A stretch of 64,000 nt of DNA from UBA1563 sp037440065 (GTDB lineage Bacteria; Bacteroidota; Ignavibacteria; Ignavibacteriales; Ignavibacteriaceae). The translations under genes were made by a program, and so were the position numbers. Position 1 is the first letter of the stretch, and the number at the start of each line of letters is the position of its first letter. The stretch covers positions 682,001 through 746,000 of the forward strand of contig JBBIUV010000015.1 in NCBI GenBank assembly GCA_037440065.1, read 5' to 3'. The notes beneath the pieces are model-generated. The model was not told the DNA's origin. It was given only the letters and a program-made list of their open reading frames with translations, and did not search any database. Of this stretch, positions 8,281 through 17,600 are shown piece by piece.

Positions 8281-9096
8281 ATGGAAAAATTTAAAGCTTA
8301 CGAAAAGTCAGATTTTCTTCAATCGGCTGACGCACGAATAATAAGAATTCTTTCTGAATACTTGGAACCGGCAACCCGGTTTAAAAAATATAACATTCTG
8401 GATACAATTGTATTCTTTGGTTCAGCTCGCCTTCGATCGCGGAAGGATGCAGTTAAAGAATATAACAAAATAAAAACATCCGATCCCAAGACCACTCCAA
8501 ATTTTGTAAAGAAACTTCGTACAGCGCAGCAGCACGTTGAAATGTCCAAATATTATGAAGACGCAGTTGACCTTTCAAAGAGGATCACAACATGGTCGTT
8601 AAATTTAGGATTAGACAGTAACCGTTTTATCATCAGTACAGGTGGTGGACCGGGAATTATGGAAGCTGCAAATAAAGGAGCAAAATTAGCCGGAGGATAT
8701 TCTGTTGGTCTTAATATCTCCATTCCATTTGAACAGTTTGTAAATAAATATGTTACTCCACAATTGAGTTTTGAATTTCACTACTTTTTTATGCGGAAGT
8801 TTTGGTTTGCTTATCTCGGTAAAGCATTAATTGTTTTTCCTGGTGGATTTGGAACCATGGACGAATTTTTCGAAATGGTCACCTTAGTGCAGACAGGCAA
8901 AATCAAAAAGAATTTACTTATCATTATTTATGATGAAAAGTATTGGAAGAATCTCATAAACTTTGATGCGTTGGTTGAAGCAGGAATGATCAGTAAAGAA
9001 GATTTAAATTTATTTTCATTCTGCAATACACCGGACGAAGCGATGAAGTGTATAACGAAGCATTTTGAAAAATATTATTTGAAGAAGAAGGGTTGA
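8281..9096 (+). CDS. LOG/TIGR00730 family Rossmann-fold protein
   Basis: A 271-residue cytosolic protein. It has the nucleotide-binding signature GGGPGIMEAANKGA beginning at Gly121 and the second family motif PGGFGTMDEFFE beginning at Pro187. These are the hallmarks of lysine-decarboxylase-like/LOG proteins, many of which are cytokinin nucleoside-5'-monophosphate phosphoribohydrolases or other nucleotide N-glycosidases. It is longer than minimal LOG proteins, with an extra helical region before the Rossmann core. The physiological substrate is unknown. It is a single gene ended by a strong hairpin shared with rpsU. Confidence 0.88.
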   Translation: MEKFKAYEKSDFLQSADARIIRILSEYLEPATRFKKYNILDTIVFFGSARLRSRKDAVKEYNKIKTSDPKTTPNFVKKLRTAQQHVEMSKYYEDAVDLSKRITTWSLNLGLDSNRFIISTGGGPGIMEAANKGAKLAGGYSVGLNISIPFEQFVNKYVTPQLSFEFHYFFMRKFWFAYLGKALIVFPGGFGTMDEFFEMVTLVQTGKIKKNLLIIIYDEKYWKNLINFDALVEAGMISKEDLNLFSFCNTPDEAMKCITKHFEKYYLKKKG

Positions 9097-9107
9097 GTAA
9101 ATCAAAT

Positions 9108-9143
9108 AAAAAAGCCATCTCTTTTAATCGAGATGGCTTTTTT
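9108..9143. terminator. Bidirectional intrinsic terminator
   Basis: AAAAAAGCCATCTC (9108-9121) and GAGATGGCTTTTTT (9130-9143) form a perfect 14-bp inverted repeat with an 8-base loop, with a T tract on each strand. It ends both the LOG-like gene (+) and rpsU (-). Confidence 0.93.
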
Positions 9144-9144
9144 G

Positions 9145-9336
9145 TTAATCCATATCATCATTTCGTTGAGCTCTGCGAGTAGCTTTAATTCTTTCCAATC
9201 GTTTTTTTACCGAAGGTTTAACAAAAAAAGTCCGCTTTTTGAATTCTTTTAGTACGCCTGAACGTTCATATTTCTTTTTGAATCTTTTAAGAGCTTTATC
9301 AATTGACTCATTTTCTGAAATTGTAATTCCTACCAA
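9145..9336 (-). CDS. rpsU: 30S ribosomal protein S21
   Basis: A 63-residue basic protein, VGITISENESIDKALKRF at the N-terminus and an Arg/Lys-rich C-terminal half, typical of S21. It binds the small subunit near the platform and aids initiation. The start codon is TTG, supported by GAGGTG six bases upstream and by the family N-terminus; no in-frame ATG lies in the right place. It follows the zinc-ribbon gene by 27 bases and ends in the terminator above, so the two minus-strand genes probably form an operon. Confidence 0.95.
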   Translation of the reverse strand: MVGITISENESIDKALKRFKKKYERSGVLKEFKKRTFFVKPSVKKRLERIKATRRAQRNDDMD

Positions 9337-9363
9337 TTAATTCACCTCAATTCCTGGGTAGCT

Positions 9364-9741
9364 TTAATGTGTTTCAAGTAATTTTTTTAATCCTAATTTT
9401 TGAAATTCAACTGTAATCGAACCTTTTCCGTTAGAAAGAGAGGTTTTCGAAGTTACAATTCCAAAATCGTCCCATGTTTTATGGTAAATTGTTTCCCCAA
9501 CGTTAAAGGTTTTCTCAGGGGAATAATCTATGGAATTTTCAAGTACAATCTGATCCACTTTGTGTTTGGAATCCCGAACAATGGAAACAGTTTCAATAAG
9601 CAAAATTTGTTTGCACTTTTTACATTTCGCCCACTCTTTTCCTTCATGTTCAGTGGAAGAAAAAGTTTCTCCTGTGAGCTCCATTTTTGTAATGCCGTTG
9701 CAAAATTTGCAAAATGCTTGAATGTTTTTAACTTTTGCCAT
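9364..9741 (-). CDS. Zinc-ribbon protein with SH3/Tudor-like C-terminal domain
   Basis: A 125-residue protein. Two CxxC pairs (CKFC at 11-14 and CKKC about 25 residues later) form a probable zinc ribbon. The C-terminal 50 residues (FNVGETIYHKTWDDFGIVTS, then a strand-rich tail ending KKLLE) resemble the small SH3/Tudor-like domain found in CarD-type factors and at the C-terminus of UvrD/PcrA, which contacts RNA polymerase. That resemblance is by eye. It is co-directional with rpsU and under the promoter at 9764-9795. A transcription- or RNA-related role is plausible, not shown. Confidence 0.7.
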   Translation of the reverse strand: MAKVKNIQAFCKFCNGITKMELTGETFSSTEHEGKEWAKCKKCKQILLIETVSIVRDSKHKVDQIVLENSIDYSPEKTFNVGETIYHKTWDDFGIVTSKTSLSNGKGSITVEFQKLGLKKLLETH

Positions 9742-9763
9742 AAAATCTACTTTTTTAAGTAGG

Positions 9764-9795
9764 TAAATATATTGATTTATCGCTGGAATTGCAAA
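9764..9795 (-). promoter_or_regulatory. Promoter for the zinc-ribbon protein and rpsU
   Basis: On the minus strand TTTG (9792-9795), 20 bases, then TATATTTA (9764-9771), one base off the Bacteroidota TAnnTTTG element. The 5' leader contains a small perfect hairpin, CTACTT and AAGTAG at 9747-9762. Confidence 0.65.
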
Positions 9796-9945
9796 AATAT
9801 TATTCTTTTAATGCCTTATAGAAAGATGAAAGAATTGCTGTAGCTGTAAATTACTCCGCTAATTTGGTTGTACTTAAGACTTTGATTGTTTTCGCTCAAA
9901 ATTCAGCAAAAATACGGCTTTTAAAGTGTTAAGGGATTAGAATTG

Positions 9946-10512
9946 CTAATCTTTTGAAATATACCCTTTATCATCAGCATATTTGTAAAGCTTTGAATAA
10001 AGCATTTTTCTTGCTCTGTGGAGACGTGAACGGACGGTTCCTACCGGGCAGTCGATAAAATCGGCTATTTCGTCGTAAGTATATCCCTCTATATCTGAAA
10101 GAATGACAACTGTCCTAAAATCTTCGGGAAGAGTTTGAATAGCTTCCGAAACTTCATCATCCAAAAGATTGTCGAAAATTTCCCTTTCAAGATGAGAGTC
10201 GTCTGTATTAGAAGGCTTTGCGTTTTCGTAATAATTTTCAACGTCTTCGTAATCGACTTTGTTCGGCTCTTTTTTCTGTTTTCTGTAAGAATTGATAAAA
10301 GTGTTCTTTAAAATTCTAAAAAGCCACGCTTTACAGTTAGTTCCTCTTTCAAATTTTTCAAAAAATCGGAAAGCACGAAGATATGTTTCCTGAACAAGAT
10401 CGTTTGCGTCATCCTCGTTTCCCGTCATCCGGAGGGCAAAATTTAATAAAGCATCCATATGCGGAATAGCCTCCCTATTAAATTCGTCGTAAAACTCTGA
10501 GGATTTGTTCAT
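9946..10512 (-). CDS. ECF-family RNA polymerase sigma factor
   Basis: A 188-residue sigma-70 family protein with only regions 2 and 4. Region 2 (about 15-90) includes ALRMTGNEDDANDLVQETY and KAWLFRILKNTFINSYRK for -10 recognition and core binding. Region 4 (about 125-178) includes LPEDFRTVVILSDIEGYTYD and VGTVRSRLHRARKML, the -35-binding helix-turn-helix. An acidic linker separates them. No anti-sigma gene is adjacent, so control is either distant or through expression. It resembles the large SigE/RpoE-like class common in Bacteroidota. It is flanked by about 200 bases of non-coding sequence downstream and 110 upstream. Confidence 0.94.
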   Translation of the reverse strand: MNKSSEFYDEFNREAIPHMDALLNFALRMTGNEDDANDLVQETYLRAFRFFEKFERGTNCKAWLFRILKNTFINSYRKQKKEPNKVDYEDVENYYENAKPSNTDDSHLEREIFDNLLDDEVSEAIQTLPEDFRTVVILSDIEGYTYDEIADFIDCPVGTVRSRLHRARKMLYSKLYKYADDKGYISKD

Positions 10513-10623
10513 TCTGTAAATGTGTAAATAGCTTATTTATAATTATTAATCTCGACTTTTAAATAAAGAAAATTACTTTGTATTACCAAATTGGGAACTT
10601 TTTAAAAAGTGGAGATTTTTCTT

Positions 10624-12060
10624 TCAATTTAACCGGATGAACCTTCCGCCAAGGATTACATATTTAGGTATTTCGTCTTTGCAGAGATAGAAAGCAGGTT
10701 GTTCACCAACTTTTAAATTGAAAACAAAATCTAAATCTTCGACCAGACAAATCGGAAACTTGTCAAATAACTTGCTTCTACTCTCAGACTTGAAAATTGT
10801 TTTATTAACGGGGAGATAACCTATTCCATCGTTTACCAATTTTCGAAAATCTATGGTGGCAAATTCTTTTTCTGTTTCTATTTTTTTTGAGAAAACTTTT
10901 CCAGCCTTCAGCGATAAACCCGAACAATCAATTTCATCTATTCCGTGGAATATTGAAAGGTCGCCAATATCTTCTATCAATCCATAAGAAGTAAATGCAG
11001 AACTTGAATCATAATTTTGTTCCGAGACATTTATTGCAATGTCAACAGGAATGTGTTGACCGTTCTTTTCAACGCCTATGTTCGTTAAAAGAAGGTCAAA
11101 CAGATATTTATCATTCATCGGGATAGCATCATAATTTTCAGTCGGAATTTCTGTGTAGCTGTTTTTTGCGATTGATAGAAATGCCGACAACATTCCGATG
11201 AAATTTATTTTTCTGATAAATTGTTTTTCAAGATCATCCTTCCATCCACCGGATTCGATTAAAATGGTACTTGTTTCTTTTTTCTGAAATGTATCACCAA
11301 AGGCTCTTGGTTCATATTCATCTGAATACTTCGCAACATGACCGGGGATAAATTGCTGTAAAATTTGATTCATCAATCCAATAACTTTTACCGCCCTTTC
11401 TCTTTTTTCGCTCATTTCTTTTTGTTCATTAAAAGCCGGAGCGAGAAAGGAGATTGTTGCTTGTTTATAATCTTTCCCTACAGAATATCTCGTACTTTGA
11501 TCGTGTAAGTTGAATCCGAAATCAGCTTTTAAACTATCAAAAGTATTCATCAATATTGTTGCTTCTGGAGAAACCAATCGTGTTGCATCTCTATTTAAAT
11601 CAATTTCCAAACTGTTTCTTCTTTGAAAAACTTTTGCTCCATCTGGATTAACCATTGGCAAAAAGTAGAGAGTTGTTTCTCTTAAAATTTTATCTCTAAC
11701 TTCGTTTAAGAAATCATTCGATGAAAAGAAATTGAAAATGTCAAACAAAGCCATGGTGGCGGTTGATTCGTCACCATGCATCTGAGACCAGAGAAAAATT
11801 TTTGTTTTTCCCGTTCCAATTTTTATTAAAAATAATTCTCTTTTTTCAACCGATTCACCTAATTTGTGCACAACAAATTTTCCGTTATGACGCAGTTTTT
11901 CAATTAGCGGCATTATGTCCGAGTGTTTAATCCTCCGGCAGTTTAATGAAGGTTCACGATAATTATCGTACATGTTGTAGAGGTCATACGAGAAAGATAT
12001 TTCCTGGCTCATACCAATCACCGGTAATATGGTTAGTAATAAAAAAAAGAAAAACTTCAT
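10624..12060 (-). CDS. Secreted M14-family zinc carboxypeptidase
   Basis: A 478-residue protein with a signal peptide of about 18 residues. The peptidase domain spans about 40-300, with zinc ligands His95 and Glu98 in MHGDES and His186 in NLHDQ, substrate-binding residues in DLNRDA (Arg157), and a probable general base Glu269 in ILIESGGWK. The family releases C-terminal residues from peptides or acts on peptidoglycan stem peptides. The C-terminal 170 residues are a beta-rich extension without an obvious assignment. It is divergent from the thioredoxin-like gene, with 58 bases between starts. Confidence 0.88.
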   Translation of the reverse strand: MKFFFFLLLTILPVIGMSQEISFSYDLYNMYDNYREPSLNCRRIKHSDIMPLIEKLRHNGKFVVHKLGESVEKRELFLIKIGTGKTKIFLWSQMHGDESTATMALFDIFNFFSSNDFLNEVRDKILRETTLYFLPMVNPDGAKVFQRRNSLEIDLNRDATRLVSPEATILMNTFDSLKADFGFNLHDQSTRYSVGKDYKQATISFLAPAFNEQKEMSEKRERAVKVIGLMNQILQQFIPGHVAKYSDEYEPRAFGDTFQKKETSTILIESGGWKDDLEKQFIRKINFIGMLSAFLSIAKNSYTEIPTENYDAIPMNDKYLFDLLLTNIGVEKNGQHIPVDIAINVSEQNYDSSSAFTSYGLIEDIGDLSIFHGIDEIDCSGLSLKAGKVFSKKIETEKEFATIDFRKLVNDGIGYLPVNKTIFKSESRSKLFDKFPICLVEDLDFVFNLKVGEQPAFYLCKDEIPKYVILGGRFIRLN

Positions 12061-12118
12061 TTCAAAATTAGCGATTAATGTATAGGGAAATTAAGAAAAA
12101 ATAAGTAGGAATAAGAAG

Positions 12119-12661
12119 ATGAATAAAAGAATAGACCTTGGTCACACAGCACCCGATTTTTCACTTCCAGGTATTGACGGAAAGAATTATACGCTTTCTG
12201 ATTTTGCTGTGAACAAATTATTGTTAATAATTTTTTCGTGCAACCACTGTCCTTACGTTCAAGCATACGAAGAGAGGATCAAAAAACTTCAAAATGATTT
12301 TATGAATGATGGACTTCAGATCGTCGCGATCAACGCAAACGATGCCGACAAATATGCGGAAGATTCTTTTGAAGAAATGAAAAAACGGGCAGGGGAGAAG
12401 CAATTTAATTTTCTCTATTTAAGAGATGAATCGCAACAAACCGCAAAAACTTTTGGCGCTGCGTTTACGCCGGAATTATTCCTTTTTAATGCAGAGCGAA
12501 AATTAATTTATACCGGAAAGATAGACGATAACTGGCGCGAGCCGGAAAAAGTGCAAACAAAATATTTGCAAAATGCAATTGAAGAATATTTACGCGGTGA
12601 AGAAATTTCCGTACCCGAAACCTATGCGATTGGCTGCACGATCAAATGGAAAGCAGATTAG
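12119..12661 (+). CDS. Thioredoxin-like / AhpC-TSA redoxin
   Basis: A 180-residue thioredoxin-fold protein. The N-terminus HTAPDFSLPGIDGKNYTLSD is typical of AhpC/TSA and ResA-like redoxins. The active site is CNHC (Cys41 and Cys44) followed by Pro, and the cis-Pro region reads GAAFTPELFLF. There is no clear signal peptide, so it is probably cytosolic. It likely acts as a peroxiredoxin or disulfide oxidoreductase. Its last four bases overlap the stop of the convergent DUF2461 gene. Confidence 0.88.
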   Translation: MNKRIDLGHTAPDFSLPGIDGKNYTLSDFAVNKLLLIIFSCNHCPYVQAYEERIKKLQNDFMNDGLQIVAINANDADKYAEDSFEEMKKRAGEKQFNFLYLRDESQQTAKTFGAAFTPELFLFNAERKLIYTGKIDDNWREPEKVQTKYLQNAIEEYLRGEEISVPETYAIGCTIKWKAD

Positions 12662-13392
12662 TCCGCCACTCCCATGTGTTCTTCAAATTTGGCGATAAGT
12701 TTCATCGGTTGTTCTGAAATTGCAAAACAGTAGAGCGGGTACAACCTTGAAAATGTTTTGATAATATCGTTTATAAAGTTTGGCGAAGCAATGATCTTTT
12801 TCTCTTTTGGTACTATTGATTTTTCGAGCAGAATATATTTCATCTTTTGAAGGAGCTGCCCATCTTTACTGAAATCAAACTTTTTCCTCATCAGCACCAT
12901 CTCTTTTTTCATTTCAGTTAAAGAGAGATGATTGTTCAATTTATAATTGGCAAAGACTTTCGCAATTTCCTTTTCGTACTTCTCTAAATTTTTCTTAAAG
13001 AAAAGATTTTCTTCTTTTGAATTATTAAGGAACATTCCGTACTGGACTCCGGCTTTATCAAAATACACATAAAACTCGCTGTCCATCTTAAATCTGCCGA
13101 AGTGAATGAGGAGGAAAGTTTTATACGGAACTCCTTTTGAGAACCGCATATCTTTGCTCAATTTCATTATCGTTTGATTGAATTTTGGCTCTCTTCTAAT
13201 AGAAGGATTTAACTGTTCAAGAAAAGGAGCGAGTGCTGAAATAAAAGCCTTCGCCGGTTTAACAACAAATTCTTCGTATTCATCTCTGTGTTTATCAAAA
13301 AAAACTTTCGAGTTATCTTTTCCCAATCCTTCAAAAAAAGAAAACAACTGCGGCGGAAATCCGGTAAACTGATTTATCTCGTGAGTTTTCAA
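12658..13392 (-). CDS. DUF2461 family protein
   Basis: A 244-residue protein with the family pattern FTGFPPQLFSFFEGLGKDNS, then FFDKHRDEYEEFVVKPA, and the basic IRREPKFNQTIMKLSKDMRFS segment. The biochemical function of the family is unknown. The best start is TTG at 13392, which overlaps the stop of the upstream outer-membrane gene (TTGA), giving likely translational coupling; no ATG is available before the conserved N-terminal motif. The 3' end overlaps the convergent redoxin gene by four bases. Confidence 0.85.
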   Translation of the reverse strand: MKTHEINQFTGFPPQLFSFFEGLGKDNSKVFFDKHRDEYEEFVVKPAKAFISALAPFLEQLNPSIRREPKFNQTIMKLSKDMRFSKGVPYKTFLLIHFGRFKMDSEFYVYFDKAGVQYGMFLNNSKEENLFFKKNLEKYEKEIAKVFANYKLNNHLSLTEMKKEMVLMRKKFDFSKDGQLLQKMKYILLEKSIVPKEKKIIASPNFINDIIKTFSRLYPLYCFAISEQPMKLIAKFEEHMGVAD

Positions 13393-14039
13393 TACATCGA
13401 TCCAATATTTAAAGTAATGTAAAATCCCCCAAATGATTTTTTCGGTTTCCCCTCGAGGCTTTCAATTCCTTGATTAAAAAATTGAATAACATAATACCGG
13501 ATGTTTATCCCCGCAAGATGTGTTTGATCCAATCCAAAATTTGCACCGAAACCGATATAACCACCAACGGTATAATTTGCTTGCGCATATTTTAACGAAT
13601 TAAAAAATTCCCTCTCGTACGGGGTTGTTAATACCATTGTTGGTCCAACAGCAAAATTTATATAAGGACGAAAGTTGTCGCCAAGATCATTTGCGAAGAG
13701 ACGGTTTTGAAGTCCGGCGAAAAGCGGGATGAGAAAAATTCTATTTTTTTTACCTACGGTGTAAGATCTTCCCCAGTAATCAACGTACTCAAACTCGTTT
13801 TCATCTTTTGCGCCGGAAACCGATAAATCGGTAAAAAATGTCATCGTATTAGTTATATCATGCCTGTAAAAACCACCTAAACCAAAACCGCCTTCTCCAA
13901 AAAGTAAATCCAACCCGTATGCATGATCAGGAAATTCAAGCGGTTCCCGGTCGGGAGCTATTTCTCCGATGCTTTGGGGAAGCAGAAAACTCAAAGGGAG
14001 AAACAGAATTGCTATAATAAAATATTTTTTCATACTCAT
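13389..14039 (-). CDS. Outer-membrane beta-barrel protein
   Basis: A 216-residue secreted protein with a signal peptide of about 22 residues ending LLPQS. The mature part shows alternating hydrophobic strands with Gly/aromatic residues (GEGGFGLGGFYRHD, FRPYINFAVGPTMV, GGYIGFGANFGL) and ends in ITLNIGSMY, close to the aromatic-terminated last strand of small outer-membrane barrels. The exact family is not recognised. Upstream on the minus strand is TTG, 19 bases, TAATTTTA, a possible promoter. It is coupled to the DUF2461 gene. Confidence 0.78.
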   Translation of the reverse strand: MSMKKYFIIAILFLPLSFLLPQSIGEIAPDREPLEFPDHAYGLDLLFGEGGFGLGGFYRHDITNTMTFFTDLSVSGAKDENEFEYVDYWGRSYTVGKKNRIFLIPLFAGLQNRLFANDLGDNFRPYINFAVGPTMVLTTPYEREFFNSLKYAQANYTVGGYIGFGANFGLDQTHLAGINIRYYVIQFFNQGIESLEGKPKKSFGGFYITLNIGSMY

Positions 14040-14160
14040 CTAAATTTTTGTTTTAAAATTACTTAGTTTATAACAAAAATCAATTCAATTTTTTGTAAAG
14101 TGATGTAAACCACGGAAAAACAAATCCATCAGTTTAACAGTAAAAGAGGAAACCGAAAAG

Positions 14161-14670
14161 ATGCCGGTTAATTTGGAAATAAAAGTAAAAGTAAAAAACT
14201 TCGACTCTATCCTGAAGAGTTTGAAAAAACTAAAAGCAAAGAAGTCGGGGGTGCTTCACCAGAAAGATGTTTATTTCTCATCCCCAAAGGGATTGCTGAA
14301 ATTGCGAAAAGAAGGAAAAAGTCAGCAATTGATTCGTTATCAACGAAATGAAGAGGGTAAAAACCGATGGTCAAACTTTGAAATTCTGGAACTGCATCAA
14401 GTTCACGCCGAAAGTTTTTTGAGAAATTTGTGGGATTGTGAAGTAGTAGTTGAAAAAGAAAGGCTTCTTTTTTTATATGATGAAACGCGCATTCACTTAG
14501 ATAAAGTGAAGAAGCTCGGGAATTTTATAGAATTGGAAACCAAAGTAATTTCGTCAAAAAAGGATGCGCAGCAACGATTCAAATTCTTGCTAAATGCCTT
14601 GCAGATTGATCCGAAAGAGCAATTGCGATTGTCGTATCACGATCTTCTTCTCCAGATTGGTAAAAAATGA
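14161..14670 (+). CDS. CYTH-domain protein (CyaB/ThTPase-like)
   Basis: A 169-residue single-domain protein. It begins with the CYTH strand NLEIKVKVK, where the usual ExExK is ExKxK as in many CyaB-like proteins. It continues with a KDVYFSSPKGLLKLRKEG strand and the basic RYQR pair. The C-terminal part has YDETRIHLDKVKKLGNFIEL, the acidic/basic alternation of the triphosphate tunnel. Families with this fold act on triphosphates (thiamine triphosphate, tripolyphosphate, ATP to cAMP); the activity here is open. It overlaps the AddB-like gene by four bases (ATGA), a strong coupling. Confidence 0.85.
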   Translation: MPVNLEIKVKVKNFDSILKSLKKLKAKKSGVLHQKDVYFSSPKGLLKLRKEGKSQQLIRYQRNEEGKNRWSNFEILELHQVHAESFLRNLWDCEVVVEKERLLFLYDETRIHLDKVKKLGNFIELETKVISSKKDAQQRFKFLLNALQIDPKEQLRLSYHDLLLQIGKK

Positions 14671-17600
14671 TTTTAACGAACAAGCAAACTTTTTCGGATG
14701 CACTTTCGCGATCGCTTGATGAAAAAATTCTTCAAGGGAAAGCTAATGAAATATTGCATTTGGTACCAACCAACCGGAAAGTACGTTCGCTTAAGAAAGA
14801 AATAATTGATCGAACTCCAGGTCAAGCGGTTTCGATTTTGCCGATCGAAACTATTTTTACACTTGCGGAAAAATTGTTCAGTGTTGATAAACCTCTGACA
14901 CTGGCTTCTGAAGCCGCTTCGTCGGTTTTGTTGAAAAAAGCATTCCAGAAAAATAAACTTGAATATTTTAGAAGTTTTTCAAAATCAATTCCGCAAGGAA
15001 GTTTGGACCGCATTAGAAGCCTCTTCTCGGAATATAAACGAAGTGGAATCACCGCTGATTTTCTCTTAAAAGATTTAGCCAATGTTAAAGGAATTGATAA
15101 ACAAAAACTTTATGAATTAGCCACGGTTTATAAAAGCTATTCGGAACTTCTTCGTCAACTTGAACTTTTTGAAATTGGTGATGTTATTCGCGAAGTGAAT
15201 GAATTATCTCCGAGAGAAACCGCCAGGCGATTTGAGAAACTTTTTCCGTCGGTAAAAAATATTTATACATTCGGATACTCAGAGTTTACTAATCCGGAGA
15301 TTGAATTTTTAAAAACACTTTCAGAATTACCGGGAATAAATTTCTACATCAATTTTGATTACGAGCGTAACAACAGAGGTTTATTTGCTTTTGCCGGAGA
15401 GGTAAAAGATAAACTTGAAAGATCCGGATTTTATTCTTACTCGTTAAAGAAAAAGGTTAGCAAAAATAATTTTAATAATTACCTATCAAGTTGGTTATTC
15501 AATGATAAATTGGTTGAGAAGAAATCTCCCGACACCGGAGAGATTATTCTGCTTCCGTCGAAAGATAGGGAAGATGAAATTGTTCAGATTGCAAAAGAAA
15601 TCAAAACTCTTCTTACAAAAAAAAATGTTTCACCAAACGAGATTTGTGTAGCATTCCATTTGATTCAAAACTATTCCGGCATTGTTCGCGATGTGTTTTT
15701 GCAATATGGAATTCCGTTTAATCTCACAGATAGATTTTCTCTCAATACATTTAATCCGGTAATCTCTGTAATCAATTTACTTGAAGTGATGACAACTGAT
15801 TTTTACCACAAAGCGGTGTTCAGAGTTTTTAGTAGCGATTATTACAAACCCATAAATGCAAGCGTTAACGACATTTACCAAGTCGCTTCAAAACTTCGGA
15901 TCATTTCCGGATACGAAACATGGATAACACACATCGATCATTTTCTTCAATCAGAAGGCGAAGCAGATGATGAAATTCTTTCGGATAAAAAACTGCTTGC
16001 ATCAGTTAAAAAAGAGATTGAAGCGCTTTATACACTCTTGAAAATATTTGATGAACCAATGACGCTGCGGGGATTTACTGAAAAATTGTCTGCGATAATC
16101 CACCAACTTGATTTTCCTATAAAAGTTTTAAAGTTAAGCAAGGAAAAGGACGAGGAAAATATTAAGTCTCTCTCAACATTTATTGAAATGTTCACCGACT
16201 TATTTGAGCAGTTACGGTTGGAATTTGATGACCCGGAAGAGCGAAAATTCCCGTTAAAATATTTTCTTAATCACCTGAAAACCGCAGTCGCTTCAACCCG
16301 GTTTAATGTAAAAGAGAGACCCGGTTATGGAGTGCTTGTATCAAACTTTGAAGAGATTCGCGGATTGAAATTTAATTATGTTTTTCTCGGTGGTTTGTGC
16401 GATGGAGATTTACCAACAAGATTTTCTCCGGAGATATTTTCTTACGAATCTTATTCTGATGCGGAAAACAAACATGTAACAAGAGAACGATATTTGTTCT
16501 ATCAAACATTGCAGACGCACAAAATGAGTACATATCTTTCTTATCCAATGTGCGAAGGAACAAAAAAAGAACTTGCCCCTTCTTCGTTTCTTCTTGACCT
16601 GAAAAGAATTATAGAGATAAAGGAATCAGAAGAAAAGAGAAATGAACGGTACATCTACGCTTTTGCTGAACTTGGAAAAAAGGCAGCCAAGCTGCATAAT
16701 ACCGAGTTGTTGTTAGAAGCGGCGAACGAGACAGAAAAGAAAATATTGGCACAGAAATTCGCGGCTGATAAAAGCAGACGTGAAAAACCTTTTGAAATTA
16801 ATGAACATAACGGGTTTATTATCCCGGGCAGTGAAGAAGTAAAAGCATTATTAGAAAAATATTCTTCTGATGATTATTCCATTTCACAGCTTGAATTGTA
16901 TGCAAAATGTCCGTTCCAATTTTTCTTAAAGAGAATTCTGAAACTTTCGCCACTTGAAGAACCGACCGAAGAGCTTGAACCGATGGAGATGGGCTTATTG
17001 CTGCATGCAATTTTTGAGCAATTCATGAAAACCGTTAAAGAAAAAAATCTTGATCTCCAACTTGAAAAAGAAAAAGCGCTGAAAATTCTCTTTGCAATAG
17101 CACATGAAAAGATTGATAAACTTAGCATTCATTCTTCTCTGTCGTTTTGGGAAATAGAAAAAATTCTTGGAGTGAACGGAAATCCAAACGATTCGCTCCT
17201 TACTTTGTTTCTTGAAAATGAGTTTTCCAGAACCGATAATTTTAAAGCAGTTTATTTTGAAATTCCTTTTGGAAGATTGCAAAGTGAAGATGGACGAAGA
17301 CCAACCTCACTTACCCTCAATTTAAATTCAAATGCAAAACTCCGGGGAAAGATCGACCGCATTGATGTGAATTTTGACGGGAAACATTTTAAAGTTTACG
17401 ATTATAAACTTTCGGGCAAAAAGCCGAGTGAGGAAGACTTGCAGCTTGGAATCTCTCTGCAAATTCCCCTTTACTTATTTGCTGCGCAGCAGATTTTGCA
17501 AAACGAATTGGGAGAACAATTTCTTCCTGCGGCGGGAGTTATTTATTCCTTAAAATTCAACGCAGAAGATTTTGGACGCGACGAAGTGAAAGCAATAAAA

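Noticed and set aside
16874..17282. Overlapping antisense frames inside the AddB-like gene
   Set aside because: Low-complexity Ser/Phe/Lys composition follows from the sense codons; the sense gene has intact nuclease motifs across the same bases.
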